Part shown: piece by piece, positions 8,177 to 17,635 of the stretch | Numbering within the stretch: position 1 is the first letter of the stretch | Layout of the letters: every line of letters begins with the position of its first letter | Assembly (NCBI GenBank): GCA_028288515.1 | Contig: JAQBNP010000263.1 | Location: forward strand, 1 to 34,848 | DNA from: Flaviaestuariibacter sp. | GTDB lineage: Bacteria; Bacteroidota; Bacteroidia; Chitinophagales; Chitinophagaceae | DNA length: 34,848 nt | Direction of reading: 5' to 3' | Translations under genes and position numbers: made by a program | Notes under the pieces: generated by a model | Seen by the model: the letters and a program-made list of their open reading frames with translations, nothing else | What the model was told of the DNA's origin: nothing | The model's database searches: none

Positions 8177-10508
8177 AAAGAGGTTCGCCGGCTCACATAG
8201 CGGCATGGCACTCTCCATGGCAAACAACCCCTTGGCGGAAATCCTGTTCATCTCCTCTTACCCGCCACGGGAATGCGGCATCGCCACGTATTCGCACGAC
8301 CTGATTGAGGCGCTGGAGAACGGCTTTAACGGATCATTCAAAGTAAGCGTGTGTCCGGTTGAAAGCGATCTGGAACAGCATCAATACCCCGGCACGATTA
8401 CCTATAAACTGAACACGGACCACGCAGATTCCTTTGCCACCCTCGCACGAACGATCAATGCCTGCACTGACATGAAGCTGGTCGTGGTTCAACACGAGTT
8501 TGGTTTCTTTGCGCAAAATGAAGAGGCTTTTTTGCAGTTCCTGGAATCGGTATCCAAACAGGTTGTTCTGAGCCTCCATACGGTGCTGCCTTTCCCCAAC
8601 CACGAGCTAAAATTGAATGTGCAGCGCATGTCCGCCTCCGCATGCGCCCTGATCGTGATGACCCACGCGTCGAAGGATGTTTTGGTCAGCCACTACCAGG
8701 TTCCAGCCGAAAAAATTACGGTTATCGCTCACGGGACACACTTGGTTCCGCATCTGGATCAGAAGGAGCTGAAGACAACATACCATTTATCCGGTCGGAA
8801 GATACTTTCGACATTCGGCTTGCTCAGCTCCGGCAAAAGCATTGAAACGACGTTGAAGGCGCTGCCTGCTATTGTGAAGCGTCACCCCGACGTATTGTTC
8901 CTGATCATCGGCAAAACACACCCGAATGTTGTAAAGCACGAAGGCGAAAAATACCGGCAAATGCTGGAGGCAACGGTCGGGGACCTCGGCATGCAGGCCC
9001 ATGTCCGCTTTGTCAATCAATTTCTGCCACTCCCTGAGCTTCTTGAATACCTGCAGTTGACGGATATCTATTTGTTCACATCAAAGGACCCCAACCAGGC
9101 CGTCAGCGGAACCTTTTCATATGCCATTGCTTGTGGCTGCCCGATCGTTTCGACACCGATTCCACACGCCCGTGAAGTGCTGAACGGAGATGCGGGTGTT
9201 TTGTTCGATTTTGAAAATTCGAAACAACTGGCGGCGGCTGTCAATGACCTGTTGGATCACGAACAGGCAAGGGCCGAGATGGGATCGAATGCGCTGCACA
9301 AGATGGCTTCTACCGCCTGGCAAAACGCTGCCATTTCGCATGCACTCTTGCTGAAAGACTTATGCTGCCCAGAACAGGCGCTGGAATACAAGATCCCTCC
9401 GGTCAATCTTGCGCACTTGAAAAAGATGACGACACATTTCGGGATCGTCCAATTCTCCAAGACCAATCATCCCGATATTCGGTCGGGCTACACCCTGGAT
9501 GATAATGCCAGGGCGTTGGTCGCCCTGTGCCAGCAGTTTGACCTTGAACCGTCACCCGAACACGTAAGCTACATCCGGCTCTATTTTGATTTCATAAAAG
9601 GTTGCCTTCAGCCGGGAGGGATTTTTCTAAACTACCTGGATGAAATGGAAGCATTCACCATTCAAAATAGTGAAACGAATCTTGAAGATTCTACCGGGAG
9701 GGCGATCTGGGCTTTGGGGTTCTTGATTTCCGTGCGCGACAAGCTTCCGGCTCAATTGGTCGCCGAAGCGCAGTCGACGTTGCAGGCTGCCCTCGTGAAT
9801 GTGGGGAGGATTCATTCGCCGCGGGCGATGGCGTTTATCATAAAGGGTCTCTATTACCGTCACAGAATGGACAAGTTCGCGCAGGATGTTCTGGTCATTG
9901 AAGAATTCGCAAGCCGGCTGGTTCAAATGTACCGGCATGAAGCCGATGGCACATGGCTTTGGTATGAGGGCTCTCTCACGTATGGAAACAGCATCCTGCC
10001 GGAAGCCATGCTTTGTGCCTGGTTAGTGACCGGAAAAAGCGCTTTCAAAGAAATTGCAAAAGAGTCCTTTGATTTCCTGCTTTCCAAAACATTTGCAGAA
10101 ACGGGGATACGGGTCGTATCCAATAAGACCTGGCTGCACCGGATCAATGAGACCGCGCCAAAAGCAGTTGGCGGGGAACAGCCAATAGACATTGCCTACA
10201 CCATCCTGGCACTGGAAAAATTCTACGAGGTATTCAGGGATGAGGCCTACCGGCGCAAAATGGATACGGCGTTCAGCTGGTTCCTGGGGAACAATCACCT
10301 GCACCAGATCATTTACAACCCTTGCACCGGCGGCTGTTATGATGGCCTGGAGGAACACAACGTGAACCTCAACCAGGGTGCGGAGTCTACGGTTAGCTAC
10401 CTGATGGCGCGATTGACAATCGGGAAGATGGAACGAACCGAAAAACAAAAACAGGCACGGGGGATACGGAAGGAGGAAAGCGCGTTAAGAGCCACCTCGG
10501 GCCTATGA
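8145..10508 (+). CDS. GT4-like glycosyltransferase with a large C-terminal alpha/alpha-toroid-like domain
   Basis: N-terminal half ISSYPPRECGIATYSHDLIEAL, FGLLSSGKSIETTLKALP, VSGTFSYAIACGCPIVSTPIPHAREVL; C-terminal about 380 aa repetitive helical region (YTLDDNARALVALCQQF, DSTGRAIWALGFLIS, PIDIAYTILALEKFYEV). An alternative ATG lies at about 8205. Confidence 0.85.
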   Translation: MDTLTNRLPDKKRFAGSHSGMALSMANNPLAEILFISSYPPRECGIATYSHDLIEALENGFNGSFKVSVCPVESDLEQHQYPGTITYKLNTDHADSFATLARTINACTDMKLVVVQHEFGFFAQNEEAFLQFLESVSKQVVLSLHTVLPFPNHELKLNVQRMSASACALIVMTHASKDVLVSHYQVPAEKITVIAHGTHLVPHLDQKELKTTYHLSGRKILSTFGLLSSGKSIETTLKALPAIVKRHPDVLFLIIGKTHPNVVKHEGEKYRQMLEATVGDLGMQAHVRFVNQFLPLPELLEYLQLTDIYLFTSKDPNQAVSGTFSYAIACGCPIVSTPIPHAREVLNGDAGVLFDFENSKQLAAAVNDLLDHEQARAEMGSNALHKMASTAWQNAAISHALLLKDLCCPEQALEYKIPPVNLAHLKKMTTHFGIVQFSKTNHPDIRSGYTLDDNARALVALCQQFDLEPSPEHVSYIRLYFDFIKGCLQPGGIFLNYLDEMEAFTIQNSETNLEDSTGRAIWALGFLISVRDKLPAQLVAEAQSTLQAALVNVGRIHSPRAMAFIIKGLYYRHRMDKFAQDVLVIEEFASRLVQMYRHEADGTWLWYEGSLTYGNSILPEAMLCAWLVTGKSAFKEIAKESFDFLLSKTFAETGIRVVSNKTWLHRINETAPKAVGGEQPIDIAYTILALEKFYEVFRDEAYRRKMDTAFSWFLGNNHLHQIIYNPCTGGCYDGLEEHNVNLNQGAESTVSYLMARLTIGKMERTEKQKQARGIRKEESALRATSGL

Positions 10509-10632
10509 GCAATCATGTGCGGAGAGGAATTCTTGTTGGAACAGCACAACCTGGCGGGATCTTGTCCAGGGTCCTGTCAGCAAGACCGTCAAGTGAATTT
10601 CAGGAAAGTAAAAATTTGATTTAACCATTATT

Positions 10633-11511
10633 ATGAAACGAATTCTGATCGCTACCGATTTCTCGTCAACAGCCCGTGCTGCCGCCCGATACGGCGTTCA
10701 ATTGGCAAAAGCGCTGGGTGCCGATGTCATTTTATTTTCGGCATACCAGGTGCCGCACCCCTTTGCTGCATTAAACGTACTGGTATCGAGCCTGGCCGTC
10801 ATGGAAGACACGAGGGCAAAACTAGCCGATGAAGCAAGGGAGCTGGGTAAGCCGGATGAGGTACGGATTGAAATCTTGTGCGAGGAAGGGATACCGCATG
10901 AAACCATCCTGGCTATCGCCAAAGAAAAAGAGGTGGACCTGGTCATTGTTGGTATGGCGGGCAGCCATAGTGGCCTGAAAAAGCTTTTTGGAGACACGGC
11001 GACCGCGCTGGTGAGCGACCTGGCGGTTCCCGTGATCATTGTGCCCGCGGATGCAAAATTTAAGGCGCTGAAGAATGTACTGTACGCAAGCGATGTGTTT
11101 TTGGACACGACGATCGCAGCGATCGACCAGGTAAAATGGCTGACCGACTTTTTTCGCTCCAAACTATATGTCGTGCGGGTCGTCAAAGACAGTTACGAGG
11201 AAGTCCGTGAGCGTGTCAACACACCACAAAACCTTAGAAAGGAATTGAAGGACCTACAGGCGGGCTTCAGCTTTCCTGTCAACACCAATACAACACAGGG
11301 CCTCGATGATTTCATAAAAGAACGGCCTGTCGATGTAGTGGTGATGCTTCCCCACAAGCACGAATGGCTGGAGCGCCTGCTCATCAGGAGCGAAACAAAT
11401 GAGATGGTCGAACATACGCACCTGCCGATCTTACTATTGCCTGAGGCATCAACCGTTGGTAAAAATATGACGCCGGTTGAAGTGGCTGAAAAGTACGGAT
11501 ATGATGAATAG
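10633..11511 (+). CDS. Universal stress protein, UspA family (tandem Usp domains)
   Basis: MKRILIATDFSSTARAAARYGVQLAKALGADVILFSAY; DLVIVGMAGSHSGLKKLFGDTATALVSDLAVPVIIVP. Confidence 0.93.
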   Translation: MKRILIATDFSSTARAAARYGVQLAKALGADVILFSAYQVPHPFAALNVLVSSLAVMEDTRAKLADEARELGKPDEVRIEILCEEGIPHETILAIAKEKEVDLVIVGMAGSHSGLKKLFGDTATALVSDLAVPVIIVPADAKFKALKNVLYASDVFLDTTIAAIDQVKWLTDFFRSKLYVVRVVKDSYEEVRERVNTPQNLRKELKDLQAGFSFPVNTNTTQGLDDFIKERPVDVVVMLPHKHEWLERLLIRSETNEMVEHTHLPILLLPEASTVGKNMTPVEVAEKYGYDE

Positions 11512-12228
11512 TGATTTTTTTTTCTTTACCGGGTTGGGCAGGCACTTGGAAGGGAACCGGGTCGTAACCCTCGGAGCTGCTATTGGAATCGAACGAGCGG
11601 AATCGGCTTTTTGTTGCCGACTGACTATCTTGGGGAACGTGACGGAATTCGAATTCCTTCCTCCATATGACGCCTTATGCAATGGGGTGAGTGATAGATA
11701 GAGCTGTCGTTTAGCGGTTGAATTAACACAGCTGCAGGCGCCATTTGCAATGAACACCAAACAAGCAGCTTAGTAGCGTGAGAACCCTTTGCCATTTCAG
11801 GCGGGCAATAACCGGTGCCCGAACTGAAAGATTCGTACAGAAAGACCTCGCATCAAGAACCGAGGTATGCCAACAAGCCACCGTGGACTTTTATGTCCCA
11901 AGGGTTTCACGGCGGAATGCTGATCGATTGGCAATCTGGTCCTCGGCCTGCGTTTGAAATGGAGGAGCCGCAAATAGGAGTGGACAGGACGCCTGTGCCG
12001 GGGGCCAGACGTTTTCAGATTTCTGCGTTTTACATGATGAGCTCGGGCTAGGATTCAACACCATGTATTTCATATATGGCTTCTAGGCGCGGCGAATATG
12101 ATTGAATCTGCTGCTGGTGCGACACACCATCGCTGTAGCTTTTCCAATCGATTGACGTATGTTGCTGCCAATCCCGTCTCAGGCACCTGACGTCCGCATC
12201 CAATCCCAGACACAGCCGCCAAACCAAC
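11512..12228. other. Long intergenic region without a convincing CDS
   Basis: ORFs in the track here (11477-11701, 11815-12051, 12048-12305) have no recognisable domain or coding character; contains a perfect 14-bp palindrome GGAATTCGAATTCC at 11644-11657. Confidence 0.5.
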
Positions 12229-12234
12229 GTGATC

Positions 12235-12666
12235 ATGAACGTGAAAGACCAGATCAGGACATACATCGGCTCGCAGCCACAGCCAAAACGCGAAGACCTT
12301 GACACGCTGCACCAGCGGATATGCGGGCTATTGCCTCAGGCCCGACTTTGGTTCCTGGATGGCACCGACGGCAACGGCAAAATAGTCACAAACCCGAACA
12401 TCGGGTATGGAGTCCAGGTGATCAAATATGCAGATGGCAGAAGCAAAGAGTTTTACCAGGTCGGCATCAGCGCAAACACAAGTGGCATCTCCGTTTATAT
12501 CATTGGGCTGGACGATAAAAAATACCTGGCCCAGGGCTATGGCAACCGGATCGGTCAGGCAAGCGTGACGGGCTACTGCATCCGGTTCAAAGCGCTCAAG
12601 GACATCAACGTCGATGTGCTCGAAGCCGCCATTCTCGATGGCGTGCGCCCATCGACAACTTCGTAA
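12235..12666 (+). CDS. DUF1801-like domain protein
   Basis: MNVKDQIRTYIGSQPQPKREDLDTLHQRICGLLPQAR ... NPNIGYGVQVIKYADGRSKEFYQVGIS ... IRFKALKDINVDVLEAAI. Confidence 0.75.
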   Translation: MNVKDQIRTYIGSQPQPKREDLDTLHQRICGLLPQARLWFLDGTDGNGKIVTNPNIGYGVQVIKYADGRSKEFYQVGISANTSGISVYIIGLDDKKYLAQGYGNRIGQASVTGYCIRFKALKDINVDVLEAAILDGVRPSTTS

Positions 12667-12816
12667 CAGCGCAAACACTTCCGAACGGAACCCGCTGTTG
12701 AAAGCGCAGGCGAACACGGCGCAGGGCCGATGGCGGAAACGCGTGCTGACCTGGTGCTCCAGCAGGTTTCATCGTCTTCCTTTGCCGATGCTACGTGGGA
12801 CCGGATGGTCACACGT

Positions 12817-14004
12817 TTATTTGAACCGCGCATTCAGCGAAATAATGTTGGAGCCCAGCCCATCGTTGCGGCTGTAGTGGCCGTAGCGCAGCTCCAACAT
12901 GGTCCACCGTGCGAGCCCGAACACGCCATTCTGTGGCGTGAACCGAAAACCCGCACCCGCGAAGCCACTGTTGAATGCAGACAGGTCATAATCGCTCGTA
13001 TAGTAGCCGGCCGACGCATGATGCTCCTTGTACGGCGCAAAATAATCGGCAGCGGTCTGCGTATAATAGCGGTAGAAGGGACTGATCGAAAAGAAAGGAG
13101 TGACCTTCACCGGCATCTCGAGCTCCGCCGTATGTGCCTTCACGCCCCAGTCATCGATATAATACCTGTAGAACGGACGGAGGATGACGCGGTCGCCGAT
13201 GAAATAGCTCGCGCGAACTCCGACGGGCACTTTGAACCGGCTCCCCGGCAGGCGCTCATACGTTTCCGTTCCGTTATCGAAATACACACGCTGGTACGAT
13301 GTGCCGAGCAAGCCGCTCTGCGTGACAAGGTCCAGCAGAAACGAGTATTGAAAGCGCTGGTTGACGACCTGTGAGTAAGACAGGGAGCCGCTGAGCGAGT
13401 TGCGCGGCGAGGGCCCTTCGTCCTTTTGTCCACCGGGCCGTAGCTCCACGGGAAGGATCACCCGCCAGCTGTCGAGGTAGGACTGCAGCTTCAAGCTGAG
13501 CTCGCGGTTGCCGTCCTTGGATGCCTTGGCAACCTGGACACCGAAACCCGCCGATGCGTAGTCGTACTCCTTCGAGAACGAGGCCGTTGCACCCAGGGTC
13601 AGTCCCCTGACGTTCTTCACCGAGTAGCCCACGGACGGATACACGCGCGTGTCAGCCGAGGAGGCCGAAGAGATCGTTGACGGGTCGATCTTGTCGGAAG
13701 ATGCCGAAGAGTAATGGTCCACACCAAGCTCGAGGTTGAGCGTGTGCTTGCGCAGGTGCTTGTCGCTGCGCGACAAACGCACTTCGATCGTGTTACTGAT
13801 ATCGGTGAGCTTCTCGGTGCCGATGCCTCCCGTGACCGCCGAGTGGGAGCCGTTCTGCATATAGTAGCCGGACACGACATCGATCTCCTCGATGGAAAGC
13901 TTCCGTGCCTTATACGTGCTCGTGTCCGCCGGTGGTGTTGTTTGCGAGAAGGCTGCCAGGATCTGCAGGTAACAGGCCAGGGTGGCGAGTGTCAGTTTCT
14001 TCAT
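12817..14004 (-). CDS. DUF3570 family outer-membrane beta-barrel protein
   Basis: Signal peptide MKKLTLATLACYLQILAAFSQ then IEEIDVVSGYYMQNGSHSAVTGGIGTEKLTDI, characteristic of the DUF3570 N-terminus; start moved to ATG at 14004. Confidence 0.88.
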   Translation of the reverse strand: MKKLTLATLACYLQILAAFSQTTPPADTSTYKARKLSIEEIDVVSGYYMQNGSHSAVTGGIGTEKLTDISNTIEVRLSRSDKHLRKHTLNLELGVDHYSSASSDKIDPSTISSASSADTRVYPSVGYSVKNVRGLTLGATASFSKEYDYASAGFGVQVAKASKDGNRELSLKLQSYLDSWRVILPVELRPGGQKDEGPSPRNSLSGSLSYSQVVNQRFQYSFLLDLVTQSGLLGTSYQRVYFDNGTETYERLPGSRFKVPVGVRASYFIGDRVILRPFYRYYIDDWGVKAHTAELEMPVKVTPFFSISPFYRYYTQTAADYFAPYKEHHASAGYYTSDYDLSAFNSGFAGAGFRFTPQNGVFGLARWTMLELRYGHYSRNDGLGSNIISLNARFK

Positions 14005-14021
14005 GTGTGGGTTTCGTTGGT

Positions 14022-14252
14022 TTAGTTGCAGCCGCAGCCGCCACCGGTCTTGCCACCATTGGCGCCGGAAGCGCCCTCGCGGTAAGCGTGGAAATTGGAT
14101 TCGAACTTTTGTGCTTTGCGGGCTGCCAGCTCCATCTCGGCATCGTTCAGGTAAGCTTTCTGGTACGGCTTTACGGTTGTGCACGATGTCATGGCAAGGG
14201 AGAGGAGCGCCATCATCAGGGCCACGCAAAGCCAGCAGTGGATTCGTTTCAT
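14022..14252 (-). CDS. DUF4266 family small lipoprotein with Gly/Cys-rich C-terminus
   Basis: Lipobox LAMTSC, VKPYQKAYLNDAEMEL core, terminal GGKTGGGCGCN. Confidence 0.88.
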   Translation of the reverse strand: MKRIHCWLCVALMMALLSLAMTSCTTVKPYQKAYLNDAEMELAARKAQKFESNFHAYREGASGANGGKTGGGCGCN

Positions 14253-14253
14253 A

Positions 14254-15195
14254 TCAGGTCAGTTTAATGTTGTTGGAGGTAAAAAGGAGGTCGTTATCGT
14301 CGATGAGGAGGCAGGCCACGTCCGGCAGCTGGTTCACAAGGTGAAGGCCCGCTTTCACGCCCATCACCGTGACGGGCGTGGCCAAGGCATCCGCGAGCTC
14401 TGCGTGCGGGCAGATGATCGTCGCGCTCTTGATGCCAGAAACGGGGTAGCCTGTTCGCGGGTCGATGGTGTGTGAGTAGCGCCTGCCGCCGATAAGCACA
14501 TACTTTTCGTAATTGCCGGACGTCGCCACGGCCTTGTTCGTTATGTTGAGGCTCGAAAAAGGATGATGGGTGGCGTCGGGTGCGGCGATGCCGATCGTCC
14601 ACGGGCGGCCGTCGGGCTGGTGGCCCCACGCGGCGAGGTCACCGCCTGCATTGACAACACCGTCTTCCATACCCAGTCGCAGGAGGATCTCCTTCGCGCG
14701 CTCGGCGGCGTATCCTTTGCCGATGCCGCCGAAGCCGATACGCATGCCTTTCTTACGGAGAAAAACGGAGCGGCTGCCTTTGTCAAGGATGATGTTCCTG
14801 TAGTCGATCAGGCCCACCATCTGATTCGCGGTGTCTTTGTCCGGCAACGCTGTCATGCTACTGTCGAAGTTCCAAAACCGCTTGTCGAGGGAGCCATAGC
14901 TGATGTCGAACGCGCCCTGCGTGAGCGCGGAGATGCGCAGGCTGCGCTCGATGAGGGCATAGACTTCTGCGTCGACCTGCACCGGGTGCTCACCGGCTGC
15001 CCGGTTGATCGCGGCGGTCTGGCTTTGCTCATTGAACGTGGTGAGGAGGGCTTCAATGCGCTGCACCTCGGCAATGGCTGCGTCGATCGCGGCTTCAGCC
15101 TGGTCCCGCTCGACAGTGACAACCGTAAACTCAAACCGGTTGCCCATCAGCTTGACAACGCGCCTCGCGATGGAAAGGGTTCCGCTACTTGTCAT
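14254..15195 (-). CDS. apbE: ApbE-family FAD:protein FMN transferase
   Basis: MGNRFEFTVV, FDISYGSLDKRFWNF, GIGKGYAAERAKEILLRLGMEDGVVNAGGDLAAWG, SGNYEKYVLIGGRRYSHTIDPRTGYPVSG. Confidence 0.93.
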   Translation of the reverse strand: MTSSGTLSIARRVVKLMGNRFEFTVVTVERDQAEAAIDAAIAEVQRIEALLTTFNEQSQTAAINRAAGEHPVQVDAEVYALIERSLRISALTQGAFDISYGSLDKRFWNFDSSMTALPDKDTANQMVGLIDYRNIILDKGSRSVFLRKKGMRIGFGGIGKGYAAERAKEILLRLGMEDGVVNAGGDLAAWGHQPDGRPWTIGIAAPDATHHPFSSLNITNKAVATSGNYEKYVLIGGRRYSHTIDPRTGYPVSGIKSATIICPHAELADALATPVTVMGVKAGLHLVNQLPDVACLLIDDNDLLFTSNNIKLT

Positions 15196-15622
15196 GGGCG
15201 AGGGCTTGAAGCTGGGCAACAAATGCCTGTGGAGTTCCCACCGAATTTCCGTCCCAGGTTTTCAGAGGTGCCCCCGTGGCGGACAGGAGAACGGTATAGG
15301 GAAAGTTTCCTTCGGTGTTGTACAGGGCCGCCAACGCTTCATTCGTTTTCTTCTGGTCCTTCGGAAGCTGGTGCTTTTTCAGTCGCGGGAAATCTGCGTG
15401 CAGCACGACGAGGTGAGAGGCGGCGTATGATTTGAATGCCTCGCCGGTAAAGACCTCTTTCTCCAGGCGAATGCAGGGGATGCACCAGTCGGACCCGCTG
15501 AATGCGATAAGGATCAATTTCCCTTCTTTCTTCGCCGTCGCCTCAGCGTCGCGAAGTATGGGGGGCTGGGCGCCGGACTGCAGGGCGAAAAAAACCAGGA
15601 CCGTAGCAACGAGAGCTTTCAT
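15185..15622 (-). CDS. Secreted thioredoxin-fold protein
   Basis: Signal peptide; KEGKLILIAFSGSDWCIPCIRLEKEVF with a CxxC active site (CIPC). Confidence 0.9.
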   Translation of the reverse strand: MKALVATVLVFFALQSGAQPPILRDAEATAKKEGKLILIAFSGSDWCIPCIRLEKEVFTGEAFKSYAASHLVVLHADFPRLKKHQLPKDQKKTNEALAALYNTEGNFPYTVLLSATGAPLKTWDGNSVGTPQAFVAQLQALAHDK

Positions 15623-15721
15623 AGAGGATCGATTGGGTAATTGTTATTAAAATTAGAACAACTTACTTTGTCTAACTGTTAATTCTCCCACGCGAATCAC
15701 CCCGCGGAATCCCTTCTAAAA

Positions 15722-16801
15722 ATGAGCCTTACCCTACACAAGCGAGCCTCTGCAGTTTTCTACCGGTTGCGGCATTGGGAGACCTGGCACTACCTCGCCA
15801 AGTATATCCCCATCATGCCCGTTTGGGGCTGGCACTGCCTTCGCGCGCGGTCGCTTTGGTTTTTCACACCCTCCAACCCCACCCTTGCCTTCGGGGGGTT
15901 CGAGGGAGAAAGCAAGCACGAAATGTATGAGCAGCTTCCCCCAGGCAGCTTCCCGAAAAGCAGGCTTGTAGCGGCCGGGCTGGCGCTGGAGGAGGTGGAG
16001 GCTATTGTGCAAGCGAACGGATTCCGCTATCCTTTTGCCGTGAAGCCTGATGTGGGTATGATGGGCTTTATGTTTCGCAGGGTCCGAACCCGCGAGGAGT
16101 TGGGACGCTACCATGCCGCGATGCCCGTTGATTATTTTATCCAGGAGCTGGTTGACGAGCCCCTGGAGGTAAGCGTGTTTTATTACCGGTTCCCGGGTGA
16201 GGCGTCAGGCACGATCACGGGCTTCTTGAAAAAGGAATTCCTGGAAGTTGTGGGCGATGGACGATCGACCCTCCTGGAACTGATGGAGAACTATCCCCGT
16301 GTGCAGTTCCGGCTGGAGGAGATGAAGTCGAAGCATGCCGATCGGCTCGGGACCGTGTTGCCGGCGGGTGAGATCTGCATCCTGTCGCAGGCGCTGAACC
16401 TCAGCCGCGGCGGGCGCCTGGTAAGCCTTGCCCACGAGAAGGACGCCGCACTCCTGGCCGTTTTCGACGGCTTAAGCCATGCAACAAAAACGTTTTACTA
16501 TGGACGTTATGATATCAAGTGCCGGTCGATCGACGACCTGAAAAAGGGACGGCACTTCTCTATTCTCGAATACAATGGCTGTGGAGCGGAGCCGCATCAT
16601 ATCTATGGAAACGGCAACAACCTGCTGCAGGCCTATGCCATCGTGCTGCATCATTGGAGGGTGTTGGCGAAGATCTCGCGCGAGAACCACAAGCGGGGGC
16701 ATCACCGGTGGACCTATCGCCGGGGCCTTGCATTCCTTCGAGAAGCAAAGCGTCATTTTGCAGTGCTGAAGAGGTTGGACCGTGAGTTTCCTATGAACTG
16801 A
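15722..16801 (+). CDS. ATP-grasp domain protein (D-Ala-D-Ala ligase-like)
   Basis: YPFAVKPDVGMMGFMFRRVRTREEL, VDYFIQELVDEPLEVSVFYYRFPGE, YYGRYDIKCRSIDDLKKGRHFSILEYNGCGAEPHHIYG. Confidence 0.8.
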   Translation: MSLTLHKRASAVFYRLRHWETWHYLAKYIPIMPVWGWHCLRARSLWFFTPSNPTLAFGGFEGESKHEMYEQLPPGSFPKSRLVAAGLALEEVEAIVQANGFRYPFAVKPDVGMMGFMFRRVRTREELGRYHAAMPVDYFIQELVDEPLEVSVFYYRFPGEASGTITGFLKKEFLEVVGDGRSTLLELMENYPRVQFRLEEMKSKHADRLGTVLPAGEICILSQALNLSRGGRLVSLAHEKDAALLAVFDGLSHATKTFYYGRYDIKCRSIDDLKKGRHFSILEYNGCGAEPHHIYGNGNNLLQAYAIVLHHWRVLAKISRENHKRGHHRWTYRRGLAFLREAKRHFAVLKRLDREFPMN

Positions 16802-16835
16802 CTGTGCAGCGATAAAGAGGAAGAATCCTGCATTG

Positions 16836-16884
16836 GTTGAACAAGTGTGCAGTGTGTTCAACAGAACCCGTTGTGAGGCAACGG
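16836..16884 (+). promoter_or_regulatory. Two adjacent inverted repeats in the leader of the YqcI/DUF1989 gene pair
   Basis: GTTGAACA-N11-TGTTCAAC (16836-16862) and CCGTTG-TGAGG-CAACGG (16868-16884). Confidence 0.4.
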
Positions 16885-16942
16885 CGTCCCGCAGATCCGT
16901 GTATGGTACGAAAACTGCAACACCTGTCAGCTGGAACTCAAC

Positions 16943-17635
16943 ATGACGAACACGGGAGACAAGGATCTGCAAGCGGAATATGAAGCGTTCCTGGAGGACA
17001 AGGCCTTTCCATGCGTTGCGGCTAAAGCGGCGCTGGCACGCAACCAGGTGCGGTGCTATGTTGCCGGTCATATGGCCTGTCCGCACCATGATGCAGGGAT
17101 CCTCCAATTCCTTTATGAATTCGTTGATGCGTACCGGGCCGCAGGGACATCATTCCACAGCGCGGCCGTCTTGTTCAAAGGGCCGGAGACGACCAGCGAG
17201 GAAGCCTTCGATGTCCTGCTCTGGCAACGCCTGCAGGCCCTCGCCGACCTCGACCGACAGACGTACGCGCACGACGAACGAGTGGACGCAGACCCCGCCT
17301 CGCCTGCGTTTGCCTTCAGCCTCAAGGCAGAAGCATTCTTCGTCATTGGCCTGCACCCCGCCAGCAGCCGGCCTTCGCGGCAGTTCGGCTGGCCGGCGAT
17401 CGTTTTCAATCCCCATGCAGAATTTGAAAAATTGCGACGCACAGCCTCCTATGAAAAAATGAGGCATATTGTGCGGAAAAAGGACCTGGCTTATTCCGGG
17501 TCGGTGAACCCGATGCTCACGGATTTTGGAAAGGCGTCCGACGTTTACCAGTACAGCGGGCGGCAGTACGGTCCCGACTGGCAATGTCCTTTACATCTTG
17601 ACTATGCACCCACTAAACATCATCCCGCCCCGTAG
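16943..17635 (+). CDS. YqcI/YcgG family protein (GntA-like heme-dependent N-hydroxylase candidate)
   Basis: FPCVAAKAALARNQVRCYVAGHMACPHHDAGILQFLYEFV; PASPAFAFSLKAEAFFVIGLHPASSRPSRQFGWPAIVFNPHAEFEKLR; family-typical sequence. Confidence 0.82.
   Translation: MTNTGDKDLQAEYEAFLEDKAFPCVAAKAALARNQVRCYVAGHMACPHHDAGILQFLYEFVDAYRAAGTSFHSAAVLFKGPETTSEEAFDVLLWQRLQALADLDRQTYAHDERVDADPASPAFAFSLKAEAFFVIGLHPASSRPSRQFGWPAIVFNPHAEFEKLRRTASYEKMRHIVRKKDLAYSGSVNPMLTDFGKASDVYQYSGRQYGPDWQCPLHLDYAPTKHHPAP

Noticed and set aside
12730-13374. 214-aa plus-strand ORF
   Set aside because: Antisense to the DUF3570 gene
14563-15435. 290-aa plus-strand ORF
   Set aside because: Antisense shadow of ApbE and thioredoxin genes, a typical GC-rich artefact
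16836-16884. Guanidine-II (mini-ykkC) riboswitch
   Set aside because: Two hairpin-like repeats occur upstream of a guanidine-type gene pair, but the loops lack the ACGR motif expected for that class
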